Source: Cristatella mucedo (lineage: Eukaryota > Bryozoa > Phylactolaemata > Cristatellidae). From it: 64,000 nt of DNA. Below are positions 21,720 to 34,671 of this stretch, piece by piece. Made by a program: the position numbers and the translations under genes. The stretch is from assembly GCA_009760855.2 (NCBI GenBank), contig WPIO01000097.1:434001-498000 (forward strand). The letters are read 5' to 3'. Positions within the stretch are counted from its first letter, which is position 1. Every line of letters starts with the position of its first letter. A model generated the notes under the pieces. The model saw only the letters and a program-made list of their open reading frames with translations, was not told the DNA's origin and searched no databases.

Positions 21720-24485
21720 GTAAGTCATGCCACCCCATCCGGCTTTCGTGCACCTGCAAGCTAGAGTGCATTCTGCTGCCGCTGCTGATAACCCACGTTC
21801 CCAACGTTTGCGAGGCATGTCTCGTCGTAGCAGGCAGGTGTGATGCGCTTGCATTTCCTCTAATGCCTTGTCAAAGACGAGCCGGGTCCAGTACTTGTCG
21901 ATCTGGCCCCATCCTTCGATCGTTGGGCATTGGACAGCCTAGAAAGTGTGCACGACCCAAATCTCGTCCGGCTCATGTCAGGATCGTGCCGTTTAACCAC
22001 GTTTGCTCAAACGCCTACTTTTGCATCCGCTGACTACCTGTAATGCCATTGAAGCTGTGCCGAGGCATTCGTGCTGCAAGCACGGCAGATGGTGTGCAGT
22101 GTAAATCAGCAGCAGCCGACTGACATGCTGAGCTGCCACACTTCCCTCATTACCTGCTGGCATTGCTTGCAATGATGATCACATGGCAGCCCGGCTAGCT
22201 AGCTGTCTGCAAGCCGCCGTGCAGCCGAGCCTGCCTGTGACAAGCTCTGCAAAGAGAGGCCTGCCGTGATGACAAGCTTGCAGTGCCTGGGTGGGTGACT
22301 ACTGGCCACCCAACCAGGCAGAGGAGCACTCTGGCAAATCTCCCAGTGCAATTGGATCTCCCAGTGCAATCGGGATGCAACTTCACCTGACCCGGGCTGC
22401 ACGTGCCTGTGCCACTACTATAGTGGCTCAGCTGCGGCAGCAGCCTTGCCTTCGCTGTTTTCTCAGTCGTTGGCACCCGTCTCTGAAGCCCCTCCTTGAA
22501 AGCAGAATCTGCAGGAAGCCACTGCTGAATAGGTTGAGCAGGGTTTCTCTGTTTGATTCTCCTTCAGACGGTTCACCGCACGGCTAGGCCGAACTACCCG
22601 CTCAGTGTAGCCGCTGTGTCAATGGTAGCACCAAGGCAGTGCCAAGCACAGGCACGGTTATTTTTAGGCGATGGTGCCAAATGCCAGATTACTGAGTAAT
22701 GCAGGCAACTGATTGCAGCATAGCAAGATAGTTGGCTTGCTGCGCCGTTAGCATGGGCAAAGATACAGTTTCCTTTCCTTTACGTAGCCAGCGCAGAGGC
22801 AGGCACACTGGCCTGACAGCAGCTGCTAGCTCCTCCCCAATAGCTTTGCTATTTCAACGAGTCAGCTTGCGTAAAGTTACTGCTCATCAATTGGCCCCTT
22901 TTAGTGGGTGCCTGCTTCTACTTCAGATCGTTTTCAGCACTCTCTCCTCCTCCCTCTCCACACGCTGCAAACTCCATGCTCTGGCTTGGGCCTCTGGACT
23001 GCTGTGCTGCTCTCTGCGCACTGCTGTCTGCGCACTGCTGTCTGAGCAGTCTGTGCATACCGTCACCAACATTTCGGCGACCTTCGTCCGCTATAAAGTG
23101 GTCTGCACTGCATCGTCGTAATGCAGCCTCGGTCCGTTAGAATGCCTTACGTTTTCATGGCATTATAATAGCCGAAACAGGTCTGTTTGCACCCCTATGC
23201 CATGTGTGTGCATGCGTCCTGCAAGCCACAGTTGTCTCTGCAATCCTGCCTACCTTAGCCCATACTTTGGCTGATTGGCAAGCATTGGAGCTAGTGGCTG
23301 CATCAGCTCCGACCTCGGACGCGATTTAGTGTTTGCTTTTGTGCTCAGCAGCAGCAGCAGGCTGGCTATATAGAGAAGCATCAGTGGCTGCAGGCACACA
23401 CACGCACGCGTGCATGCATGGGGCATGACTCTTGGTCCTTCAGTTGCCCCTAAGGCAACCTGCTGCCTTGGCCGTCAGTTTGACACTACTCCCATACGAG
23501 CTGCTCAAAACGCCAGTGGCCATCTCCATGTAGCAGCAAGACCGTGAACCACTTCATCCACTCCTGTGGTGAGAGCCGTGACATGGACAGCACTCAGCCA
23601 CTGATTATGGTTGGCCTGACTAACATTGAAATTCCGCAAGTTGTTGCACGGCAAATGAAGCCAAAGTGGTACTCTGAAGCTACAAGGCATCCTACTACCA
23701 TATAGCGTGGTCAGTGAGGAGTAAGCTGTGCTTGGTCCATCAATGGCCTGGCTGGGAGTGGTCACGATGCAGTGTTCAGTAGCATTAGCATGCCACTGAA
23801 CGCTGCATTTAAGTGAAATTTCTTGTAGAGGAATGTTATGCCTCTTGGTAAAAGCAGTTGCAGGTGTTACACCCTGTGAGTGTCTTGCTGAAGGCATGAG
23901 CTACAATCATCCCACCTAGTGTCAGAGCAAAGGATTGGGGGTGTGCCTGCCACCACCTCCCTCCTAACAAATGCCCTTGGAATGGAGCTTGCAGTCTGTT
24001 TAGACGAAAGGCGACTTTCGATATCAGCATACAAGAGCTACTGCCGATTCCACGCGGAACCCACCCTCCCACATGCTCCTTATTCGACCTGTCCTCCACA
24101 TGTAATGCCACTGAAGCAATTAAGTTCCAGCCATTAAAACTTCTAGTCGCCTACAGGCATAACCAGTCTCTTGTTGGCATAAGCCCTGTCCCAAGGCCCT
24201 GTATAAGCAGCTTCTCTCGCTCGCATTAATGCAGCGAGCCGGTTTGCCTATGCAAGAATATTACCTATGCTGTATGCTGCTGGCACAAAACTGGTGTTGG
24301 TGCCCCTACTGCTTTGCGATGGGGATGGAAGGAGATGCCCACTGTTTTGCTGATTGCATTTCTGAAGGGCCCCGACTCGAGCGCACTGTAGAAAACTTGC
24401 TAGCATAACCATTACTTATTACTGTCGTAGTTTTGGCATCTGCAGCTGGCAGTGTCTCGCATTATGTTGCTTGCTTCGCCTGCAT
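21720..24485. other. intron 8, first part, no recognised content
   Basis: Apart from an 18-bp tandem duplication at 22338-22373 and a repeated TGCGCACTGCTGTC near 23010-23040, nothing is recognised. Open frames here show no family similarity and no phase-compatible family exon was found. Confidence 0.55.
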
Positions 24486-24489
24486 AGAT

Positions 24490-25125
24490 GTAAGCAGGAC
24501 CATGCAGCTAGGCTTGTCTGTCGTGAGCGTCGCAGTTGCCACATTACTCCACTTCTCGCCGACCTGCACTGGCTACCAGTCAAGCAACGGATTGACTTCA
24601 AGGTTTTGCCGCTCACTTTTAGGTCCCTTCATTCTATGGCTCCAGCCTATCTGTCAGATATACTACCCCATCAGGCCAAGCATCGTACCACCCGCTTTTC
24701 GGAATCCAACAGTCTACAAATACCTCATACAAACCTTAAATCCTTTGGAGACCGTGCATTTAGTTCATATGTTCCCAAAGCCTGGAACTCCCTCCCGACC
24801 TGCGTCAGAACATCCCCTGACCTGACCACATTTAAAAGGAACCTAAAAACACACCTATTTAGGACAGCATTTAGTGGGTCCCTGTGATTCGTCCTTGATG
24901 TGCTTATGCGTGCTGACACTGTGCATGCTGCCACCAACCACATTTGCATGCTGACCCTGTGCATGTCACCCCTAACCATATTATTCATTTCGTTTGTTTT
25001 TCAAGCATGATTTTACTTACCATTCAGTTGCATTTCACTTTACAGCAAATGTAAAGCGCCTAGAGGGAGACTGAGTTCTCTGAGGGCGCTTTATCAAGTG
25101 AATTATTATTATTATTATTATTATC
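24490..25125 (+). mobile_element. LINE family A, RT C-terminus and 3' UTR
   Basis: This is the best family-A copy. It codes ITPLLADLHWLPVKQRIDFK, then FGDRAFSSYVPKAWNSLPTC and LKTHLFRTAFSGSL with a stop at 24885-24887, the characteristic end of L2/CR1-clade ORF2. A 3' UTR of about 240 bases ends GCGCCTAGAGGGAGACTGAG and (ATT)n. The frame is intact over about 130 codons. It lies in intron 8. Confidence 0.92.
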
Positions 25126-25129
25126 ATGT

Positions 25130-28110
25130 CTCGATTGATCCTCGTGTCTCTGACAGGCCCGGATATACATAACCTCGGGATATTTCTTGCTCACGTGCAT
25201 AGTTGTGTACCACACATTGCTGCACATAATTCTATAGGGTTTTCCAGGGAGTGGCCCTAATTAATAAATGCTTGCTTGCTTGCCCCATTAGTTGATGTCA
25301 TTTTGACTGTCTTTTGTCCTAAGATTGGTCACCCCTTGATCAGCCTCGTGGTGACTCCGAAAAGGGAGCAGCCGGTGGCTTACTGACTCGCTGGGTCTTG
25401 GAACTGCCGTTAGGTGTTCATACTTCACGACCCGAGCCGTGGCCTCAAGTCCTGCAGCATATAATCTCTCAAGTCCTGTAGTTATTGCCCACTGCAAGGC
25501 AGTGAGAACTGCTGTGGCTTTACTTCCACCCTAGAAACGAGGCAGGTGAATGCTGCTCATTCTTTTACCCGACCTTGGTAGACTACTAATTGAGTTTTCC
25601 ATATTTTGAAGTAAGGTAAATCGAAGCCATTCCAGCCCTCATTTATGGACATCGTTTGCATTCAGGTCATGAGCTTCACAGCTAATTAATGAAGTCATCC
25701 ATGGAAGCTGTCGATACCACTCTTCTTATATGAAGAGCTATAAGACTCGCTTTACTCTTTGTGAAGACTGTTAAAGGTGCCTAAAAAGCTAAAGATGAAT
25801 ATTGTTGTTCTAAAGTGTTAAATGTCTCTCATACTGTATAGTTCATATTAGCGTGACAGCTAGGATGTCAAATGGCCCTTAGCAGTCTTAGAGTGTATTG
25901 TAGAAAACCTTAAGCACAGCAACCACGTGGTCGTCTCGTGGCTTTGGGTGTTAAACATCATATGCCAAAGATTTATGTGTTGGTAAATCAAGAGTTGCCT
26001 TGTAGTACGACTGCATAGCTGGCCCTTATCCGTGACCTGGGAGGCTCGCATGGGAATCTCATCACATCCAAACTTTGGCTGTCTTTTGCGTGTTTGTGCC
26101 ATAAGCCTAGCCTTCCTTTTTCACGTCTTGAGTTGAAGGCATGAGATGATGAGCGCATTGCTTCAGTTTTACTGGGTTTTTGAGCTTTGTGTTGAGCCAT
26201 CATGACCTTCTGTGTTTTTACTCGAAATGTTACTAGCCTTGTAAAAGAAAAAGCCCTGAATCATCGGCAGCACTCTAGGCAGTGAAGTTGCTTCGAGCCC
26301 TAGCCGTAGGCATACTAAAAGCGAGTTGATATCGCAGCCTCTGCAACCACCAACATATCCTTGCTTCTGTTTCCAGGACAAGCCACGGTCAAAATTCATT
26401 CCAGTTGTAAATAGAATTTGGTGTGCCCAATTTTCTAGGTACTGCCAATGGGATGTTAAATGTTGAACGATAATTGTCTTGCATTATCTGCTCTCCTGAA
26501 GACAGTATTGGCTGAGTCTCGGCCGATTTTTTTGGCATCCTAGCTGTATCCTTGTTCATTACTTTTATGCCATCCTCAGTCATCTGCCTCCCTTACATGG
26601 GCAGCTTTCTCCGTGCAGGTGTTCGGCTATAAAATGGGAGTTGTAGTAATGGACTCAGCAAGTGACAGCACCGGATGTGACTGGCATGTGCCCAGGTTCA
26701 ATAGGGTCCCTCATATCATGCTGTCATCTTTGTCATTGTGGAGATTCCAGCGCCGGGGTAATCCTTCACAGTTGTCTTTTGATGAACAATTGACAGATCT
26801 GTATGGGTGATTGGCACTCAGTAGGGTGGAGGTGATAGTAATTCTATCTTTATAGATTGAAGAGGGTGGACAATTTGTGTCCAGTACCGACATTTCGTGC
26901 TTGCTTCACAATTAGTCTTCATCTTCCACCGGCTTTAAGAGTACGGTCTGCTTCGACATGTACCTGAGATCTAGTGACCGACCAGCTGTGTCCATTTAAA
27001 TCGTATGAACTCGGCCAACACTCGATTGCGAAGCTCCTCATCTTGAGGTTTGTGCGGACTGGCACGGTTGCCTTTTGAGGGAGGCAGAGCTACCTGGGTC
27101 AGCACCCAACGAGCGCCACACTGGGCTGCGATGCTGTCTAGCTGCTGCAAGGAGGGAATATGCATAGCCTAGTCGGCATAGGCCAGATGCTCCGTTCAGC
27201 TTGTAGCCATGTGTGTAGCCATGTATGCAGCCATGTGTATGAGCATGTGTGTTCGTTCGTATGTTCTTCAGCAATCCCCTGCTGCTTTCTGAAACGTGTG
27301 GGGGAGCTATGTGAAGCTGTCGTTCGGTCGTGCAATCTAACTGTTTAGTGAGTAACGATTGATGCATTATGTTCCTCGTTGCCGTGGATGCCAGTCGTCT
27401 GCTCGTGGCTTCACTCTTGCTATGGCTCCGTGGAGGAAGCATCACATCGGACTGGCCGCCGGATGAGTGCACATTGTGGCACATGATGCATGGGTTCCTG
27501 AGGCTGCAACAATGCGTTCCCAGGCTGTTTGTTGACTTGCATTGCACATTCGTGCTCGTGGTCCCCCACGTCCCCCTTGTGAGATAGTCTGGAGCGTAGT
27601 GCACTCAGAGACTCGGTCGAGCCAGCGTGCTCGATTCGTTTGCTTTCGAAACAGCTACATCGACACGACTGCACCGACAGATTTCTTTTTCCTCAACGCC
27701 TCAAAACCCGTCGCTATCTCTTGAGACTACCCGGGCTGCAACCGGTCTGCAGGTTGACGCCTGTCTGTAGGCACGGATCTTGATGGCGGCAGTACTCTTT
27801 CTGGCTCCCCGTACTTTATAAAAAGAATGGACACATGCTTCTTCTCGCCGCCAGGCTTCGGCCAAGAGAAAGGGAGGGGCTAGTGGCTGAGGCTGTGCTG
27901 TCTGCCAAAGGCTGCAGCAGCATCCTGCTCAACGCCTGATGCTGCTGCAGAAATGGCTCGGCGGCGCACCGAGCTCTAGCTGCCCTGCGGCCGAGCTCCG
28001 GCCTCGTGCCAGGCTGTTGCCAGGCCAGGCCTCCCGCTCTGCTTCGCTTCTTTCTACACGACTAGCCATGTGTGCGTGTGCGTGCGTATGTACACACGCA
28101 CATTTGAGGC
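25130..28110. other. intron 8, second part, no recognised content
   Basis: No gene or repeat family was recognised. A short repeated 'AGCCATGTGTGT' block occurs at 27205-27250. Confidence 0.5.
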
Positions 28111-28117
28111 TCAAGCT

Positions 28118-28172
28118 CACGAACTCAGCCAGATCTTGGTCGGCCGAGCACGTTAACCACTGGGCCAAACCA
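28118..28172 (-). mobile_element. SINE family A head fragment
   Basis: The complement reads TTTGGCCCAGTGGTTAACGT and then AAGATCTGG, like the tRNA-derived head of the full copy 80 bases downstream in opposite orientation. Confidence 0.55.
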
Positions 28173-28245
28173 GTGCAGCAATCAGGGCGGATGGACGGGG
28201 GGGGGGGGGAGTGGAAGAGGCAGGCAGGTGGCCTTAGCTCTTAGC

Positions 28246-28390
28246 CGAGCTGGTTTGGTCCAGTGGTTAAGGCGCTTGCCCCGACCAAGGTCTGACCGAG
28301 GTCTCGGGCTCGAGCCCCGAGGCATGTGTGAAGCGCCTGAATAGTGATTAAGTTCTCTTGGGGTGCTATATAAATGAACTAATTTTTTTT
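28246..28390 (+). mobile_element. tRNA-derived SINE family A, full-length
   Basis: The head TGGTTTGGTCCAGTGGTTAA (A-box) and GGGCTCGAGCCCC (B-box region) is followed by the tail GAAGCGCCTGAATAGTGATT and 'AAGTTCTCTTGGGGTGCTAT'. The tail resembles the 3' end of LINE family A in layout and sequence, suggesting the SINE borrows the LINE machinery. Confidence 0.88.
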
Positions 28391-28840
28391 AGCTGGTTGC
28401 TGCCTGAGACTCATTGGGGGCTGTGTAGCTGGGAACCAACCACCCTGCCCTCCTCTCCCTCAGCCACCACCCCCTTGGCACCAACAAGCAACAAGGAAGG
28501 AGTGCCTGCCACCAAGCGCTGCGCTCGCTGCTTTGCGCCAGCGCACCCTTTCGCACCGAGACGTCTGTCAGTGTGAGACTGCGCTGGTCTGCATCGCCAG
28601 CACTTGGACGAGTCAGTTGCGAGAAACCGTGTGTCCGCCAGCAGCTTGGCCGGCGCATGTGGACCTGCTTGGTCTGCCGGAGCCGGCCGGCCAGCAGACT
28701 GCTACACTTGGCCGATCCTGCTTCACCGCCGGCTGCAGGCCTGGTGGCCGTGGCAGCGGCGCGTTGGTGCGCACGCGGTGGCTGGCCCGGCTGCAGCCCC
28801 AGCCCGGATTCGATGTCGGTTGGCTTGTTTCGGCCATGCT

Positions 28841-28842
28841 TG

Positions 28843-28882
<40 letters not shown>

Positions 28883-28884
28883 CC
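28841..28884. repeat. (TGCC)11 microsatellite
   Basis: Eleven tandem TGCC units lie about 140 bases upstream of exon 9. Confidence 0.95.
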
Positions 28885-29022
28885 GACCTCTGCTGTTGCA
28901 GCTGGCTTTGCGCTGACTGGGCTGCTGTTGCTGGCTATATGGCTGTCGGGCTGGCTGGGACGTCTGCCGAATGAGCTGGGCATGCTCGCCAGCGGGCCGC
29001 TTTTTGTCTTCGTCTGCTTCAG

Positions 29023-29523
29023 GCAGCGGCTTTGGCGTGACCAATGTCTCGTCTCGTGGCAACGTTGATATCACGATAATTCCGCCAAGTCCAACCGCCA
29101 AGACAGCTCTGCGTGAGCAGCTGTCTCCGACTAACAAGGGCTTTCTAGCCAGGTCCGCTGCTGCAGCTGCAGCCACCTCTGCCGTCCCGTCGGTGTCGCA
29201 GCCGGGCTTCTCTAGCTCAGTGGCCATGACCCCGAGTCCGGTGGTGAGCACCAGCCCGAGCGGCTCGAGTGACAGAGGCGTGTCGGCAGCGCCCGTGGTC
29301 AGAGTGGAGAGGAGCTATTCGATACCGTCGCCGCTGCCGGGCAGTGGCGTCACGGGCCCAGTGCGGAGTGCCGCCGCACCTGCCCACACGCCGGGCGCGT
29401 CCTCTGTGTCTTCTTCTGCAGTGTCAAGCAGCTCGTCGTCCTATGCAAAGAGCTCGAGCTACGCGAATGGCTCTGGCACTGCACCGGCGACGGCAGGTGC
29501 AAGACAGGCATCTCAGATTCCAG
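29023..29523 (+). CDS. TNS: tensin exon 9: Ser/Ala-rich linker
   Basis: The exon is 501 nt, phase 1 on both sides, with a strong acceptor (cttcgtctgcttcag) and donor CCAG|gtgtgt. It encodes a disordered Ser/Ala/Pro-rich segment beginning GSGFGVTNVSSRGN. An Ala run, several Ser runs and 'VERSYSIPSPLP' are visible. No domain is recognised; low-complexity Ser/Pro linkers are normal for the tensin centre and are usually phosphorylated. Assignment rests on the 501-base open frame, codon-like composition, and phase agreement with exons 8 and 10. Confidence 0.8.
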
Positions 29524-31669
29524 GTGTGTATGCTTGCAGCGTGCATGTTCGTGCGTCCCAACCGATCGGAGACAGTGGCAGCGCTTTTCCCTGTGGGATT
29601 CAGCCATGTGAGCGAGCCATCGACGAAAAAGTGTGTTATACCTCGGCTGCGCCTCGGCCTTTGCAATAGTGGTTAATTTGTCGCTGACGTCACAAGCTGA
29701 GTGAAATGGCTGATTATCCTGCGTTTTTACCGAACGTCGAAACTCGGTCACGGTGGCCACAAACTCCTTCCGACAAGGCTGGCATGGGCACGTGTGTCAG
29801 CTTTTGTCTAGTCGTGTGTGTGACATTCTTGAGCACGCTGATTGATGATGATGGCTCTTTTTTGTTACAACGTGGGTTGCTTGATCTTTGATTCTGCGGT
29901 CTAAAGTGCTCTAGTAGCTGTTCGCAGCACGGTGCATTGTGAACGATTAGTGTGCAGTCGTCCCGGCAGGAAGGTGTGTACTTTGACGTTTGGCTTCGGT
30001 GCTGCTACTACTGCTACTACTCGTTCTTCTTCTGCCTGTCAGGCTAGGGCTTCTGTAAGGCTATCGAACAGTGCTCGCTTGAGCTAAGGTCCTGGCACAA
30101 GCAGTTAGTGAAGCTGTTTCGAGCGAATGCTGTGCTTCAAGTAACTCAAGCGCATGAGCATTGTTAATATGCATAGTTAGAGTGTCTAGAGAGAGATTTA
30201 GTTCCCTCTTAGGGCGAAATAGAAATGACTCATAACTACTACTATTATTATTAAATAGTTGGTTGTGCCCTCTGCCATATATGTCAGTCGACCGGGCGAT
30301 GGGTCGTTCTATGCTCGTGGGGCCAAACCTCGGAGCTGCATTACTGGCAGACACAGATGCCCCAGTTGGGCGTGCGTGGCTTTCCTCGCCTCACTCAATC
30401 ACTGAAGGGTCTTCGGCACTGGCTGCCAGACCCGCGACTACACTTGCCTCAAAACTCCACGGTTTATTGTATAGCAAAGAGATGCTGTGCTCTTATACAG
30501 ATGCTTACTGGTAACTCGCGTTCTCGTCAAGATTTGTTCATTCAGTGCCGTCGCAATTGCATGGGTGCGGTGAGGAAAGCGTTAAAAAACCTCTCGGTTA
30601 TTTAACTACTTGTATCGGGGTGTTGTCGGTCAAGTGACTTCCACTGTTACCAGTGACAGACCAAATTTAACATGCATGCGCACTCAGTGGTGCATGCTCT
30701 CCGTGTGCTGATCTATGCGCTTGACTTGGGCTCACAATCTCCTGCCGTACCCCGACCTCGTTGGCATCTTCTTGTTGCCTTCGTGTCTGACCGGGGGCTG
30801 GGAGCTGCAAGCATCTCAAATGCCCCCACCTCCAAGTATCCTTCGAGAGTCCGAGCCCGAGCTTATGGCACGCTTGGTTGGTGGCCATGACGAGCATTCA
30901 GCAACGGACGTGACGACGGGACTGCTCTTACACACTCCATTTTCTATAGTGCTCGACACTGTGGCGGATTAAGCCATGGCGGTGCACGCTTGCTCGCTTC
31001 TTGTTAGCTGTCCGCTGCAAGAAAAGAAAAATGACGTGCCCATGGTTCCTTGTCGGTGTTGAGGATTCAGGTAGGCCTCACTAGCTTTCAAATTGAACGC
31101 TTTTCTCGCCCTTTGGCAACCTGCTTCCTCTATGCAGACCACCTGGCATGCAAGAGTCATTCGCCTCGGTGGTGATGATGCTTGCAATTACAGCTGTTCC
31201 TGCGCTTGCAGCACCGACGGCAGTGCTGCAAGCCCGGCATTCGCGTAGCTTTTTCACAGTAGCACATGCGTTTGTCGCGTCGGCATGACAAACCAGCTGG
31301 CATGTTTGCCCTTCAATTACCCATCCTGAGTGCCACTTGTATGGCAAAATGCACGTACGAACGCCCCCCCCCCACCTCCACCTACAGGAGTCTTGCTTCT
31401 GCAGCCAGGCTTCGAACATGCATTGGGGGCACACAGCACCCGCTGGCTTCCCACCCGTGCGAGCGTGCATGCCTGATCGAGGCTGTTACCATTGAGAGAA
31501 AGCATGGCTATTGAAGCTACAAATCTCTACTAATTAAAGTGAGGAAGTCCGCCCTTCCATCACACGGTAAGATGGTGCAGCATTGTCTTCCGTGCCGTGA
31601 CCAGTACTTCCGGGAGTGGAGTGTAATTGACTTGACTCGGTGAGGTGCACAGCCAGCGAGCTCTCGCGT
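29524..31669. other. intron 9 start, mostly unrecognised
   Basis: The only recognised element is a diverged LINE family-A or SINE 3' end at about 30170-30256 (GTCTAGAGAGAGATTTAGTT, then an ATT-rich tail). The rest shows no supportable gene. Confidence 0.5.
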
Positions 31670-31761
31670 GTTATTCTTCTTATTATTATTATTATTTGCT
31701 GGGGCACAGCACTGTGAGCTTGATGCATCAGGGGTGGCTGAGAAGCATTTGGACAATGATC

Positions 31762-31780
31762 GGGGGGGGGGGGGGGGGGG
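31762..31780. repeat. 19-base G run
   Basis: A homopolymer of 19 G follows 'GACAATGATC'. Shorter C or G runs also lie near 31366, 32117 and 28199. Confidence 0.9.
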
Positions 31781-31869
31781 AGGATCAGGCAGCCAGTGCA
31801 GCAGCAGCCGACAGAGCTGCCGTCCGGCCTCCGAAGCCTGCCCACCCGGTCCCACCATTTCCTGTGTAG

Positions 31870-31953
31870 TTGTCAACCGTGTTCCTGTCAGTCGAGGAGC
31901 CTCATTCTCGGTTGTTAGCCGAACAATTTGCCTGGCTAGCGATAAACTGGGAA
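31870..31953 (+). other. weak candidate exon in intron 9
   Basis: A tgtgtag acceptor and an A|gtgagc donor enclose 84 nt that stay open when entered in phase 1, and also exit in phase 1. The peptide contains RVPVSRGASFSVVSR. No family similarity is seen, and a random window of this size has a fair chance of passing the same test. Recorded only because flanking phases would permit it. Confidence 0.12.
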
Positions 31954-33285
31954 GTGAGCTCGATAACATGTGCTTTTCTCTGCCATAGTAGACTCAAACG
32001 AGTCTCGAACAAATCGGTAAGGGTTCGTCGAAAGTTCGAGCTCGTATGTGTGTGTTTGTGTTTGTTAAATGTAATTAAGAAGTGAAAGAAAAAGGAAGAG
32101 GATTCCTGCCATTGTCCCCCCCCCCCCCCGAAGCTCGAGGCTGCTGCTGGTCAACCAGTCATTAGCCCCCACCCACCTCTTCCCCGACCTGGGCTATGTT
32201 TATGGCCTGGCCTGGCCAGAAGCCGATCGAGCCGACGGCTTTGGATGACACTGCCTGACTGACTTGCAGATGCTGCAATAAACCAGAGCAAAATTTGAGC
32301 AGCGGCCAAACGCAAAGCTAACAACCGAGACTCTGTGGATGTGCACATTTAATCACTACCACGCGAGCGCTCACACACACACACACACACACTTGCGCCT
32401 GCCTGAACTTATCCAAGCTATCTGAAAACAGTGCCCTGGCTCGGTCATCAGTCCCAGTTTATGAACAGACTCAGCCGGCAGTTTCTTTGATGCAACATAA
32501 TGAAGGTAAAGGCCAGCCTGTCTGCTTGGCAGCTCCATAAGATTGCACTTCCGATGCCTAGCGGTCAAAGCGCAGGTCTTTGAACTACTCCTAGCACACC
32601 TTGCTGTACATGTATAGATGCCTGTTTATTTGCTTAATACTGCATTTAAAAATAATGATTAAGGTGGAATCGCTGGCCGGGCTGTGTATCCGGCAATGGA
32701 TTCCTTGGTGAGCTTGTTGGATGCCCAGCCAATTATTGCTAGGATCGGTGCGTTGGTCTCGAGGAATTGTGACCCTAGGCGTTGCAGCTACGATCCTGTC
32801 AGTTGTTCTAGCAGCTTATAAGAGGCATATAGTGTAAACTTGCTTCACCTACAGCTGCTTGATTATCTGGTTGCTGCATCACCGTCAGTGCAACGAACCT
32901 GTGTGCATGCGTTTTTATCCATGCATGCGCAGAGGCGGCAAAGCGGATGGTGGTCTTGGCATCAGTATGCCTCAGCATTTGCCCTTTAACCAGCTTACCA
33001 GTTTAGTTGGCCCTAATTATTTCAACTTGGCTACTGGTAGGGCTAATAGTGGTGGAGAACCGATGCTTGCTGTGTGGGCGATTGTATACCAAGCACCCCT
33101 GCATACCGATGACTGGTGGACCCTCACGTGAAGCAACCACTGGACCGGTCTGCCACTAATTGTGCTTTCCTCTTCACTGCCTAGTGGCAGTTTTTCAGTG
33201 AGGCCAGAAATGTGTGTGTGCGTGCTTGCGTGCGTGTGTGGCTGAATGCACCCAGAGCTGATGCAGGCACGTGGCAGCACTACAT

Positions 33286-33286
<1 letters not shown>

Positions 33287-33376
<90 letters not shown>
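33287..33376. repeat. (CT)45 microsatellite
   Basis: A pure 90-base CT run in intron 9. Confidence 0.97.
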
Positions 33377-33380
<4 letters not shown>

Positions 33381-34057
33381 GGCAATGCTCCTGCCTGCCA
33401 CAATCCCACCGACCGATGATGTCCAGGTGGCGCCGGCATGTGTTACCATCTTGCACTCGTTGAGCCGAATCTAACTGCATGAATCAAAACCTGCGTGTGC
33501 ATGAGTGATAGTCAAGTCAGCCTACCACTTCACACCAATGCACGAAAGAGACCTGTTTGTGACTGAAGCGTTTGAGCCTGGCTAGCAGTATGTAGATCTG
33601 GATAATGTGCCGTCATGTTAATGCCAGAGAGCTTTATTTAATGCTCCCGATGCTGCTGCTTGAACAGCTAAGAAAGATTAACAAGTTACTGGCTAGAGGA
33701 CAGGCGAAGCAAATTGGTATTGAAGCTACGATTGATGGATGGAGAGAAAACGTCAGAAGTAGCACCCGGAGAGCAGACAACATCGGTGCGAAATACTTGC
33801 ACACGTATTGTGCAAGTGTTGCTGCCCCCTTATCGAGCAGAAGATTGTATTGCCAGTCTTTAAGCAATAGAATGGGGCATCTAGTAGAAAGACATTGCAG
33901 TGGTTGGCATACAGATGCTCGATTGAGAGCCACTGCAACTCTTTAACAAAGTGGACCCTGGACTGAATGCACTGATTTTAGGGACCATATTTTGAACTAA
34001 CTTGGCATTTTGTGGCCCTCCTAAAGCTGGGCTACAGTTGCAAGCCTGGAGCGAGCA

Positions 34058-34062
<5 letters not shown>

Positions 34063-34122
<60 letters not shown>

Positions 34123-34172
34123 GTGAGTGAGTGAGTGAGTGACTGACTGACTGAGTGAGACAGACAGACACA
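34063..34172. repeat. (GA)n, (GAGT)n, (GACT)n compound microsatellite
   Basis: A GA run to about 34119 turns into GAGT, then GACT and GACA units, a graded compound array. Confidence 0.95.
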
Positions 34173-34449
34173 GTCGTAAAAGTTCTGACCAATTGAGACA
34201 GACAGACAGACACAGTCGTGAAAGTTCTGACCAATTGAGGTTAAGGAGTTCCATAATTCCGGTTAGAAAGAGAGAAGACATGATGGTATTCTCTGTGTGC
34301 AAAGTCTTGTGAATAAAATGCAGTCAGACTTCCAAGTTCAACATGCCACTCTCTCGACTGTAAGGCCGACTAAAAATGCAGACCTCGGTTGCGGTTCTGC
34401 AGTTGGAGTTCATTTTATCGTCATTTGGACCCAAGTCCGACCCGATATT

Positions 34450-34655
34450 TCACCACATTAAGACTGCACACTAGGTAAGGCAGTGGCTTTTCACGATCTC
34501 GGCCCCGAAGTCCTGGGTTTGAATCGTGTTTGGGCAATCCTTTATTGCTACTGCAAGCGATGGTGATAGCCATCAAGGCTATCTTCTGTCGCTATACAAA
34601 GGGGCTGTTAAATTAGTCGTTGTTATTATTATTACTAATATTATTGGGATGACAG
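34450..34655 (+). mobile_element. tRNA-derived SINE family B
   Basis: GCACACTAGGTAAGGCAGTG opens the head, TGGGTTTGAATCG is the B-box region, and the body has CAATCCTTTATTGCTACTGC and GTCGCTATACAAAGGGGCTG. It ends in an ATT-rich tail and is followed 20 bases later by a family-A SINE. Confidence 0.85.
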
Positions 34656-34671
34656 AGCACCCGAGGCTCTC

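Noticed and set aside
28246-28330. A functional tRNA gene
   Set aside because: The A- and B-box-like sequences belong to a repeated SINE head; no complete cloverleaf with anticodon stem could be drawn.
28613-29251. 212-codon minus-strand frame
   Set aside because: Most of it is antisense to tensin exon 9, and the rest crosses a TGCC repeat. The sense strand has proper splice sites and phase.
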